This document shows, piece after piece, positions 1 through 5,953 of a DNA stretch of 21,712 bases. Position 1 is the stretch's first letter, and each line of letters opens with the position of its first letter. This stretch comes from JBLHLB01 sp047618505 (GTDB lineage: Bacteria > Planctomycetota > UBA1135 > GCA-002686595). Position numbers and translations under genes: made by a program. Where the stretch lies: NCBI GenBank assembly GCA_047618505.1, contig JBLHLB010000029.1:1-21712 (forward strand), written 5' to 3'. The notes under the pieces are model-generated. The model searched no databases, was not told where the DNA came from, and worked only from the letters and a program-made list of their open reading frames with translations.

Positions 1-51
1 GCAATTCATCGCGCCACGCGGGAAGTCCAGGCCGCCAGCTCCCTGGGCTAA
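1..51 (+). CDS. Possible C-terminal tail of a gene entering from the left (partial)
   Basis: Frame 1 reads AIHRATREVQAASSLG and then TAA at 49-51. Its codons are mostly G/C-ending, like the real genes in this window. The other two plus frames also stay open past this point, so the case is weak. Only 16 residues are visible and no family can be assigned. If real, it is the 3' end of a plus-strand gene that starts outside the window. Confidence 0.25.
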   Translation, partial: AIHRATREVQAASSLG

Positions 52-249
52 TCGGTCAGGGCCGGATCAAAGCGACGCCTGGAAAGCCCTTCCGTGTGCC
101 GTCCTGGTGGGAAGAAATGGTCCATTTATCGGGGCTGAGGGCGAGTTTTGCGGGCACCCGGCAAGACCTTCATAGACGACGGAACCGCATTGTTGACAGA
201 GACTTATGACCGCTTCGAGGGGATCGGTCAAACAAACATGACGCCCAAT
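52..249. other. Left intergenic stretch with no recognisable gene
   Basis: No frame on either strand gives an ORF with a credible start, codon pattern or motif here. A TTGACA hexamer lies at 193-198, but nothing resembling a -10 box sits 16-18 nt after it. I see no tRNA, repeat array or clear terminator. It is most simply the upstream region of the riboswitch transcript. Confidence 0.4.
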
Positions 250-277
250 TTGCTCATTGCGAATTCCTGGATATGTT
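250..277 (+). promoter_or_regulatory. Candidate sigma-70-type promoter for the riboswitch transcript
   Basis: TTGCTC at 250-255 and TATGTT at 272-277 are separated by 16 nt. Transcription would start near 284, about 15 nt before the P1 helix of the aptamer, which is a sensible leader length. Both boxes are imperfect, so this is inferred mainly from position. Confidence 0.35.
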
Positions 278-298
278 TCCGCCGCTCCCTCGATGACA

Positions 299-378
299 CG
301 ACAAGGGCAAACCGGCTGTGAGGCCGGGACGCAAAGCCACGGAACCCTCTGGGTTAGCCGAGCTACCGAACGTTGTCG
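299..378 (+). promoter_or_regulatory. Cyclic-di-GMP-I riboswitch aptamer (GEMM-I)
   Basis: The sequence carries the GEMM-I hallmarks in order. AGGGCAAACC is at 304-313, GGGACGCAAAGCC at 326-338, and the conserved 3' part ending in AGCTACCG at 361-368. P1 is a perfect 6-bp helix, CGACAA (299-304) with TTGTCG (373-378). One arm folds as CCGGCT (312-317) with GGCCGG (322-327) around a GTGA loop (318-321), the GNRA tetraloop expected to dock in this class. The other arm pairs AACCC (343-347) with GGGTT (351-355). The GGG run that holds the ligand-contacting G is intact, which favours c-di-GMP over the cGAMP-preferring GEMM-Ib variants; that reading is inference. The family normally controls motility, adhesion or envelope genes directly downstream, but no convincing ORF follows here. 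Confidence 0.93.
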
Positions 379-838
379 AAATCTGAAACCCGGAAGTCAA
401 CCGAGGGGCAAAACGGGACTCTGTTCCGGTTGCTTGGAAGACGTCTGGGGTTGTGAAGCCACACTTCTGATCCTGTTCGCGTCGGACCCTTCGGGGTCCG
501 GCCCGGCGTTCTCTCCCGGCGGTCGTACGGAATCTCCCGAGCGAACGTCATGCAAAAGCCGATCAGAAACCCGAAAACGAGCTGCGCGATGCGGCTGCAA
601 CAGCTTCACAGGTGTTGCGCCCCCGCTGTTCTTTTTCCCCCGATCGTCAGTGACGTTCGCCCCTACCACCCGCCGACCGCCCAATTGGGTCGAACGGGAG
701 CGGGCGCGGTGCGCAGCTTTGAGGCCGGCGCACAACGCTTCTTTGATAAGGGTCCGGCGGCGGGATGTTGCCGGACAAATGGTTCACCTCGAAGTGCTTG
801 GGGAAGCGCTAGTGGCCGCCGTGGTCTGATGTCGTGGG
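379..838 (+). ncRNA. Hairpin-rich, apparently non-coding region after the riboswitch
   Basis: No ORF here has a ribosome-binding site, family motif or coding-like codon use. Two long open frames exist, but one runs straight through the aptamer. What is visible is a run of short-loop hairpins: CAACCG/CGGTTG (398-403 with 427-432) inside AACCC/GGGTT (387-391 with 448-452); a 9-bp stem with a TTCG loop (481-489 with 494-502); CGACC/GGTCG (674-678 with 688-692); GTGCGC/GCGCAC (709-714 with 728-733); GTCCGGC/GCCGGAC (752-758 with 770-776); and a 7-bp stem with a GGGG loop (793-799 with 804-810). A perfect long-range helix pairs 541-550 with 651-660. It resembles no RNA family I know. High GC makes chance hairpins common, so confidence is modest. 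Confidence 0.4.
591..635 (+). terminator. Internal terminator-like hairpin
   Basis: GCGG (591-594) pairs with CCGC (623-626), and GCAACA (597-602) pairs with TGTTGC (613-618), separated by an internal loop. The stem is followed at once by TGTTCTTTTT (627-636). This is the shape of an intrinsic terminator about 210 nt beyond the aptamer. That distance is long for a classical riboswitch expression platform. It could be an attenuator for the downstream RNA or part of its fold. Confidence 0.4.
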
Positions 839-1050
839 GACGCTCAGCTACATGGCCGCTTGAGGTGTTGGTGATGGTTCGCCCCCGGGGACTGGGGCAG
901 ATATCACCTGAAGGAGGGGCCTCTTGGTCGCAGCGTCAACGGGGACTGACGCACACGACCGATCTCCCGGCCGTGCTCTCTTTGGGGAAGGAGGGCCACT
1001 CCGCGCCGCTCTCTTAGGAGAGTGACCGCGGCCCTGTCGCCTTGTGCGTC
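839..1050 (+). ncRNA. Candidate structured RNA domain before the terminator
   Basis: The domain is closed by GACGC (839-843) with GCGTC (1046-1050), then ACA (850-852) with TGT (1035-1037), then GGCCGC (854-859) with GCGGCC (1028-1033). Inside are two composite hairpins: GGTGAT/ATCACC (870-875 with 903-908) capped by GCCCC/GGGGC (881-885 with 894-898), and GGTCG/CGACC (926-930 with 956-960) capped by GCGTCA/TGACGC (933-938 with 947-952). A CTCTC/GAGAG hairpin near 1010-1024 completes it. This multibranch layout just before a strong terminator suggests a stable RNA. I checked by eye for RNase P RNA, tmRNA, SRP RNA and 6S signatures and did not find them. It may be the 3' part of the riboswitch transcript or a separate small RNA. 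Confidence 0.42.
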
Positions 1051-1064
1051 AGGTGCGGGAACCC

Positions 1065-1121
1065 GCGGGGGTACGGAGCCGCGCTCCGTGCTCCCGCTCT
1101 TTATTTAAGCGGGGCGTTTTT
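1065..1121 (+). terminator. Intrinsic terminator of the plus-strand riboswitch/ncRNA transcript
   Basis: A near-continuous stem of about 15 bp pairs 1065-1079 with 1083-1097, with the inner arm ACGGAGC/GCTCCGT around CGC, and is followed by TCTTTATTT (1098-1106). An overlapping second hairpin, CCCGCT (1093-1098) with AGCGGG (1108-1113), is followed by GCGTTTTT (1114-1121). The T-runs are on the plus strand only, so plus-strand transcription reaches this point. On the minus strand the same hairpins sit just after the fliA-type stop and may also slow that transcript. Confidence 0.78.
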
Positions 1122-1129
1122 GCCAACGT

Positions 1130-2050
1130 CTAGAAGCTCTCTTCCAGATGCACACGGAAGCGGTCTTGTAGGCGTTCAATCAGTTTGGCGTGGATCTTAG
1201 AGACGCGCGATTCGGAGAGGTTTGTGAGCTCGCCGATCTCCCGCATGGGGAGCTCTTCCCAGTACTTGAGGTACACGATTCGGTACTCCGTCTGACTCAA
1301 GCGTTGGGCCACAAGGCGCAGTAGCTCATCCCGCGTCAGCTGTTCATCGGGACCGTCGTGGCGCGTGTCCGGAACAATATCAAGGGCGGCTTCACCGCTA
1401 AGCTCGTTGAGGTGAGCCGAGCCGTTAGGCGCCCCCGGAAGGCCGTTACCGAAGGTCTGCTCGTAGACCTCAAGGGAAAGGCCCAGGCCCTCGGCGATCT
1501 CATCGTCGTATGGATCGCGGCCGAGGCTGGCACGCAGACTGCCCACCATGCGCTTCTGCTGTTCCAGGCGACGGCGCCGCGGGCGCGGCAGCCAGTCTTC
1601 CTTACGGAGCTCATCCAAGAGAGCTCCGCGGATGCGAGTGTCGGCGTAGACCTCGAAGCGCACACGGCGCGTGGGATCGAAGCTGGAGATCGCTCCCATC
1701 AGACCAACACTGCCGGCGGTCAATAGGTCGCCGCGGTCTACGCTGCGTGGCAAACGGACGGCAAAGCGACGTACGCATGCCACCACGAGCCATTGGTAGG
1801 CCTCAACCAGAGCGTTACGCGCCTCGTCCGAAGGTCGGCGCCAGAAAACACGCCAAAGTAAGTCCGTCTGACGGATGCGTTCTTGTTTCTGCAACTCCGC
1901 GGCGGAGCTGCCCCCCTGTCCCCCATCACCATCCCCCTGTTTCTGATTCTCTTCCGGAATCACCGGCTGCGGCTTGGCTGTTGGAATCAGGTGCATGCTC
2001 TTAAGACGAGCAAGCCGCGGACTCCTCACGACGGGCTGCGGAGAGCTCAT
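1130..2050 (-). CDS. fliA: FliA/WhiG-type flagellar sigma factor (sigma-28 family)
   Basis: This is a 306-residue sigma-70-family protein with the sigma-28 layout. Region 2 carries DLLTAGSVGLMGAISSFDP, then FEVYADTRIRGALLDELRKE and DWLPRPRRR. Region 4 near the C terminus has SQTEYRIVYLKYWEELPMREI followed by a helix-turn-helix, NLSESRVSKIHAKLIERL. In this family the protein directs RNA polymerase to late flagellar, motility or developmental promoters. About 65 residues of Pro/Gln/Gly-rich sequence precede region 2, longer than usual. I chose the ATG at 2050 (MSSPQPVV) rather than an upstream in-frame start at 2062, because the upstream small ORF ends in TGA overlapping this ATG (ATGA at 2047-2050), a sign of translational coupling. 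The 3' end converges on the c-di-GMP riboswitch transcript. No flagellar structural genes are visible here, so the flagellar role is known from the family only. Confidence 0.9.
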   Translation of the reverse strand: MSSPQPVVRSPRLARLKSMHLIPTAKPQPVIPEENQKQGDGDGGQGGSSAAELQKQERIRQTDLLWRVFWRRPSDEARNALVEAYQWLVVACVRRFAVRLPRSVDRGDLLTAGSVGLMGAISSFDPTRRVRFEVYADTRIRGALLDELRKEDWLPRPRRRRLEQQKRMVGSLRASLGRDPYDDEIAEGLGLSLEVYEQTFGNGLPGAPNGSAHLNELSGEAALDIVPDTRHDGPDEQLTRDELLRLVAQRLSQTEYRIVYLKYWEELPMREIGELTNLSESRVSKIHAKLIERLQDRFRVHLEESF

Positions 2051-2208
2051 CGCAACCCCCAAGTTGCTGTGACACCGCCCACGAGGGCAACATTCAAGGC
2101 CGTGTAATCCAGCGTCGACAGATCAGCCACGGGAAGTTCCACCACTGTGGCTTCCATACCCGGAGGTCCTAGGACTGTCTGTTGGGTGCGCGCGGGCTTT
2201 GGGGGCAT
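2047..2208 (-). CDS. Small 53-residue protein translationally coupled to the sigma factor
   Basis: The ORF starts at ATG 2208 with AAAGG six nucleotides upstream, and its TGA overlaps the sigma-factor ATG. The product begins MPPKPARTQQTVLGPPG and ends with the fairly hydrophobic TALNVALVGGVTATWGLR. The frame remains open to a GTG at 2283, so a 78-residue form is possible, but that start lacks a good ribosome-binding site. I recognise no family. FlhF and FlhG often precede fliA in other bacteria and are absent here. The tight coupling suggests a partner, leader peptide or regulator of the sigma factor, but this is inference; it does not look like FlgM. Confidence 0.55.
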   Translation of the reverse strand: MPPKPARTQQTVLGPPGMEATVVELPVADLSTLDYTALNVALVGGVTATWGLR

Positions 2209-2254
2209 GGGGAGCCTTTGCATTGTTGGGGCGGAGAGGTTGCGACGACCTCTT

Positions 2255-2277
2255 GTTGAGTTGATTTCAAACTCAAC
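2255..2277. repeat. 8-bp inverted repeat in the leader of the small ORF/fliA unit
   Basis: GTTGAGTT (2255-2262) and AACTCAAC (2270-2277) are perfect inverted copies around the 7-nt spacer GATTTCA. The element lies about 50 nt upstream of the small ORF start. It could be an mRNA hairpin or a protein-binding operator for the sigma-factor unit. Confidence 0.45.
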
Positions 2278-2389
2278 TGACACCAGGAGAATCTATGCGG
2301 GAGACGATGCAAGAACGATGACGAACCCAAAGGCGTGAATCGTCCGAACCTTGCAACAACCGCAGATGCACGCCAGCCGAGTTCACACG

Positions 2390-2404
2390 CCATTCGCCGA
2401 ATGG
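2390..2404. promoter_or_regulatory. 15-bp palindromic operator-like site
   Basis: CCATTCG (2390-2396) and CGAATGG (2398-2404) form a perfect dyad around one central base. With that spacing a dimeric DNA-binding protein is more likely than an RNA hairpin. It lies in the 359-bp gap between ybeY (stop 2568) and the small ORF/fliA unit, where the promoter for the latter should be. The rest of the gap has an AT-rich patch near 2455-2480 (AAAAGTTTTT) and a weak CAAGGC/GCCTTG hairpin at 2543-2565 just after ybeY. No clear -35/-10 pair was found. Confidence 0.35.
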
Positions 2405-2567
2405 ACGCCAACAACGTGAGATTGAGCGTGGGTCACAGAACTTCACGCGCCCCAAAAGTTTTTCGCAGAAAAATGTACTGAAGCGCACCCCCGCGTCCCT
2501 CCCCCACCGAAATAGTGTCGGCGCAACGTGTGAAGAGTCAGACAAGGCGCATCAACTTGGCCTTGCT

Positions 2568-3050
2568 CTACAGGTCGTGTGGCGCCGTGTCGGCGGCGTA
2601 ACCAAGGGATGACATGACCGCGGCTTCAGCTACACGCATCTCAGCGCGGTCCTCTGGTTCGTGATCATCGAAACCGCAAAGGTGAAGCGTTCCATGGACG
2701 ACGTAGAGCAGTAACTCGCGCTCGAAGCTCACACCCCTCCTTTGGGACACCTCGCGGGCGCGATCGACGCTTACATACAACTCCCCAATTGGCCCAGGGT
2801 TCTCCTCCCCATCGCCAACCCCAAGGTCAAAGGTAATTACATCCGTGGGCGTGTCATCGTCCAGATGCTCCGCGTGCATGCTCGTAAGGGTGGACTCATC
2901 CACAAAGACAACGGCAAGTTCGGATCCGGCTAGGTCCCCGTGCTCCAGGGCTGCCATTGCCGCGCGAGCAACGCGGTCCCGTTGCACTTCCTCCCCCACT
3001 TGAGGTGTGCTGTCCCACACGACCTCGATGCCATCGGAATCAGCCCCCAT
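2568..3050 (-). CDS. ybeY: Endoribonuclease YbeY (16S rRNA maturation)
   Basis: This 160-residue protein has the usual YbeY length and metal-binding motif, HGTLHLCGFDDHEPEDR, with histidines at 119, 123 and 130. Upstream it has PTDVITFDLG and GELYVSVDRA, both typical of the family. YbeY is a zinc-dependent single-strand endoribonuclease in late 16S rRNA maturation and 70S ribosome quality control in the cytoplasm. There is one extra residue between the second and third histidines compared with the common GYDH form, a variant I believe occurs in other lineages. The ATG is 8 nt after the phoH stop (TAG, 3059-3061), the classic phoH-ybeY pairing, so co-transcription is likely. Confidence 0.94.
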   Translation of the reverse strand: MGADSDGIEVVWDSTPQVGEEVQRDRVARAAMAALEHGDLAGSELAVVFVDESTLTSMHAEHLDDDTPTDVITFDLGVGDGEENPGPIGELYVSVDRAREVSQRRGVSFERELLLYVVHGTLHLCGFDDHEPEDRAEMRVAEAAVMSSLGYAADTAPHDL

Positions 3051-3058
3051 CGAGCAGC

Positions 3059-4084
3059 CTAGCGAGACCCTTCGGATTCGTCGCGGGCGGGGCCCTCGTA
3101 GGCCTTTACGATCTGCTCCACGAGGGGGTGGCGCACGATGTCGCGGCCAGTGAACTCGACGGCGGCAACTCCCTGAAAGCCTCGCAGACGACGCACAGCG
3201 TCCATGAAGCCGCTGCCCTGTCGACCATCCAAATCGGTCTGTGTCGGGTCGCCAGTGACGACCATAGTGGAGTCGCGCCCAAGGCGCGTCAGGAACATCT
3301 TCATCTGCCCCACGGTCGTGTTTTGCGCTTCGTCGAGGATTACAAAGGCGTTGGAGAGAGTCCGACCGCGCATGTAGGCCAGGGGCGCAATCTCGATCAC
3401 GCCACTTTCCTCCAATCGCATCACGCTGTCATTCCCGATGATCTCGAACAGCGCGTCGTACACCGGGCGCATGTAGGGATCCAACTTCGCGTTTAGATCG
3501 CCCGGAAGGAAGCCCAGGTGTTCGCCCGCCTCCACCACGGGACGCGTAATAATCAGTCGCCTGACAATCCCACTTCGCAGGGCGCGCACGGCGGCGGCCA
3601 CGGCCAGGAAGGTCTTGCCCGTCCCCGCTGCGCCGATGCCAAAGGTCAGTGCGTGGTCCGCGATCGCGTCGAGGTAGCGTCGCTGATTTTCACTGCGCGG
3701 CTCAATCGCGCGCGGACGCAGACTGACCTTGCCTTCGGGCGGACGTACTTCCATGTGCGGGCTAATTCCTGTGTAGAGACGTTCTGCTCCCCGGCGTTCC
3801 GTCGTTCCATCGCTCAGCGTAGCTTGTCTGGGGGCATCCAGGAGAATCAACTCCACTGCTGCGGGATCCAACTTGCGACCCTTGCGTAACTTTCCGAGGA
3901 GATGGTCCACACGCCTCTCTGCCTCCTGAACATCCTGTTCTTGCCCCTTCAATCGCAGGTTGCCCTCGCAGGTGAAGATCTCGATGTCGAGGGTCTTACG
4001 CAGGAGCTTGGCATTACGGTCGTAGGGGCCGAGGACCTGAATGGCCTCGTCTTGGGAACGCAGAGGGATCGTGACTTCTAGCAA
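3059..4084 (-). CDS. phoH: PhoH-family ATPase
   Basis: This 341-residue protein has a small N-terminal KH-like part (about residues 1-70) and a P-loop ATPase core. The Walker A motif is GIGAAGTGKTFLA (149-161) and Walker B is FVILDEAQNTT (247-257). RPVVEAGEHLGFLPGD and VVTGDPTQTDL are also typical of PhoH. The family is an NTPase with suspected RNA-helicase or RNA-processing roles, usually next to ybeY as here. The start is TTG at 4084, 18 nt after the cdsA stop. I see no good Shine-Dalgarno, but no later start fits because the family N-terminal pattern (IxxLGPYDRNAKLLRK) begins at once. Its place in the operon suggests translation coupled to cdsA. Confidence 0.93.
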   Translation of the reverse strand: MLEVTIPLRSQDEAIQVLGPYDRNAKLLRKTLDIEIFTCEGNLRLKGQEQDVQEAERRVDHLLGKLRKGRKLDPAAVELILLDAPRQATLSDGTTERRGAERLYTGISPHMEVRPPEGKVSLRPRAIEPRSENQRRYLDAIADHALTFGIGAAGTGKTFLAVAAAVRALRSGIVRRLIITRPVVEAGEHLGFLPGDLNAKLDPYMRPVYDALFEIIGNDSVMRLEESGVIEIAPLAYMRGRTLSNAFVILDEAQNTTVGQMKMFLTRLGRDSTMVVTGDPTQTDLDGRQGSGFMDAVRRLRGFQGVAAVEFTGRDIVRHPLVEQIVKAYEGPARDESEGSR

Positions 4085-4102
4085 CGGGGGGGCAAGTTGG
4101 GT

Positions 4103-4963
4103 TCAGGGGGCCAGGAGTGCGAAGAGCACCAGGCCCAGGGGAACAGTGAAGAGCAAGCTGTCGACAACATCCAGGACGCCACCGGAGGCACCTGCCATGG
4201 CGCTGGAATCCTTCACACCGGAGGTGCGCTTCATGTAGCTCTCGAAGAGGTCCGCGGCCTGGGCAGCGATGTTGATGGCCGCGCCCACCAGGGCACCCTG
4301 GAGCATGGATGGCTCTCCGGGGAGTACATCCCAAAAGGTCGCGCCGACGCCGCCCGCTAGACCGACGACGAGTGACGCCACGCAACCCGCCGTGGTCTTG
4401 CCCGGCGAGAGCTTCGGAAAGGGGTGGGACTTACCGATGGACTTGCCCACGAAGTATCCGGCGATGTCGCCCAACTTCGAGAGCACGATCAAGGCAGCCA
4501 GAGCCGGCGTGCCGAAGCTGGCGTGGACAAGGGCCAGTGCAGCCACCGGCGGCCCTACCCAGGCGGCAAAGAAGCCCAGGGGCAGGCGACCGAGCAGAAA
4601 GCCAGCGGGTTGATCCAAGGCCGGCGCCGCGCTCGCGAAGCGCCCGATGATCCCACCCACAAGCGCGGTGGCCAGCATGACCCCAAGTAGCAACCGCACG
4701 CTTTCCCAGGGGCTGGCGTCGTTCCAGAAGGCATTTAGAATCGCGAAGGCAGCGGGCAATGTCAGGATCGGGATCAAAACCGAACGCCCCGGTGCGGCGA
4801 ACTTGCCCATGCTGCCAAGCTCGAAAGCAGCCAAGAGGGTCACGGGTACAGCAATGCACCAGGCCACTAGCCCGGGCCGACCATAGCTCGTGGCATAGAT
4901 CCCGGTGGAGACCAGGGCCGCAAAGAGAAACCCGGTTGCTGTACGAACTCGCACACTCGCCAT
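4103..4963 (-). CDS. cdsA: Phosphatidate cytidylyltransferase (CDP-diacylglycerol synthase)
   Basis: This 286-residue polytopic membrane protein has about eight hydrophobic segments. It has the family features SKLGDIAGYFVGKSIGK (162-178), LSPGKTTAG (185-193) and a C-terminal signature region at 242-269. It makes CDP-diacylglycerol from CTP and phosphatidic acid in the inner membrane, the precursor for acidic phospholipids and PE. The signature is unusual: KR (245-246) and KD (251-252) and both aspartates (265, 268) are kept, but the usual HGG is SGG and the usual D-R-x-D is D-V-V-D. The enzyme may still work, or this may be a lineage variant. The ATG at 4963 is 15 nt after the uppS stop, in the common uppS-cdsA order. 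Confidence 0.88.
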   Translation of the reverse strand: MASVRVRTATGFLFAALVSTGIYATSYGRPGLVAWCIAVPVTLLAAFELGSMGKFAAPGRSVLIPILTLPAAFAILNAFWNDASPWESVRLLLGVMLATALVGGIIGRFASAAPALDQPAGFLLGRLPLGFFAAWVGPPVAALALVHASFGTPALAALIVLSKLGDIAGYFVGKSIGKSHPFPKLSPGKTTAGCVASLVVGLAGGVGATFWDVLPGEPSMLQGALVGAAINIAAQAADLFESYMKRTSGVKDSSAMAGASGGVLDVVDSLLFTVPLGLVLFALLAP

Positions 4964-4978
4964 CGCTACGTCCAGCGC

Positions 4979-5785
4979 CTAAGCGCGGTGCTCCGTGGGG
5001 GCGCCTTTGGAACTGACAGAGGGCTCAGGCTTATCCGCGGGACGATCCTGCACCAGGCCACCAAACTTGCGCACGCGGCCAGCGTAGTCGCGCAGAGCCT
5101 CGAGCAGTTGTTCCTTGCGGAACTCAGGCCAACAAACAGGGCTAACGTGCAGCTCGGAATAGGAGGCCTGCCACAGCAAGAAATTGGAGAGACGGCGCTC
5201 ACCAGCTGTGCGAATCACAAGGTCGGGATCCGGCGTGTGCGGATCGTATAGATAGGAGCGCAATGTTTCGTCATCGATGGTCTCCGGCGTCAGTCGACCG
5301 GCCCGTACATCCTCAGCGACAGCACGCAGGGCATCCCCCATCTCTGTGCGGGATCCGTAGGACAGGGCTAGGCGCAGGAGCAGACCGTCGTTGTCCGCCG
5401 TCAAAGCCTCGGTCTCGCGCAGGGCTTCGAGGGCGGCGTCCGGGAGATCATCCAAGCGACCGATGCCACGCAGGCGCACACCGTTCTCCATCAGGGTGTC
5501 CCGTTCGTCGATCAGGAAGCGTCGCAGGAGACGCATCAGGTAGCGCACCTCGGGCCGCGGCCGCTTCCAGTTCTCCACAGAGAAGGCGTACAGCGTCAGG
5601 CTGTTGACGCCCATGCTGGCACACTCGGTCGTGGCCTCGCGCACGGAACGAATGCCTTCGCGGTGGCCGAATACACGGCGCATCTGGCGCGACTGCGCCC
5701 AGCGACCATTGCCATCCATGATGATGGCGATGTTCTCGGGGAAGGGTCCGCCCAGGTCGGGGCGGTTGATGACTCGTTTGCCCAT
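4979..5785 (-). CDS. uppS: Isoprenyl (undecaprenyl) diphosphate synthase
   Basis: This 268-residue cis-prenyltransferase makes the C55 lipid carrier for peptidoglycan and other wall polymers. The N-terminal motif IAIIMDGNGRWA carries the catalytic aspartate (Asp24), followed by HREGIRSVREA and LYAFSVENWKRP. The C-terminal motif is RTAGERRLSNFLLWQASYSEL. The length matches the family with a short charged tail. I chose ATG 5785 (MGKRVINR), which has GGGGAG about 11 nt upstream. The frame stays open to 5827, but that start would fall inside an inverted repeat and add a non-conserved stretch. It is the first gene of the uppS-cdsA-phoH-ybeY cluster. Confidence 0.95.
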   Translation of the reverse strand: MGKRVINRPDLGGPFPENIAIIMDGNGRWAQSRQMRRVFGHREGIRSVREATTECASMGVNSLTLYAFSVENWKRPRPEVRYLMRLLRRFLIDERDTLMENGVRLRGIGRLDDLPDAALEALRETEALTADNDGLLLRLALSYGSRTEMGDALRAVAEDVRAGRLTPETIDDETLRSYLYDPHTPDPDLVIRTAGERRLSNFLLWQASYSELHVSPVCWPEFRKEQLLEALRDYAGRVRKFGGLVQDRPADKPEPSVSSKGAPTEHRA

Positions 5786-5815
5786 GGAACTAGAAGCTCC
5801 CCACGGGCAGCAGTA

Positions 5816-5836
5816 CGTTCCGGACATTCCGGAACG
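5816..5836. repeat. 9-bp inverted repeat upstream of uppS
   Basis: CGTTCCGGA (5816-5824) and TCCGGAACG (5828-5836) are perfect inverted copies around CAT. The site lies about 30 nt upstream of the chosen uppS start, in the 168-bp gap after purA. It could be an operator for the envelope cluster or an RNA hairpin in its leader. There is no T-run on either strand, so it is not a standard terminator. Confidence 0.45.
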
Positions 5837-5953
5837 AACCAGTCGAATGGATCGATTGATTCCTGCGCGAGCTCATCGAACTCTCAACAGACTGAGTCTG
5901 GGGATTCCCACCCCCTGAGTGTGCGCCAGGATCGACGGGGATGCCAGGGTCCT

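Noticed and set aside
404..417. GGGGCAAAACGGGAC looks like a second GEMM aptamer
   Set aside because: The conserved AGGGCAAACC core, the GACGCAAAGCC block and a P1 helix are not present together, so it is not a tandem riboswitch.
870..908. GATGGTTCGC and GATAT resemble the 5' part of 6S RNA
   Set aside because: The matches are short. The region folds into separate hairpins, not into the single long rod with a central bubble that defines 6S RNA.
257..1017. Two long plus-strand open frames (257-829 and 550-1017) after the riboswitch
   Set aside because: The first runs through the aptamer. Both lack a ribosome-binding site, and their Cys/Arg/Pro-rich, codon-random translations do not resemble real genes here. 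I cannot fully exclude the second.
2362..2375. TGGCGTGCATCTGC on the minus strand as a sigma-54 promoter
   Set aside because: The GG-to-GC spacing is one base short of the required ten, and the -12 box is not TTGC.
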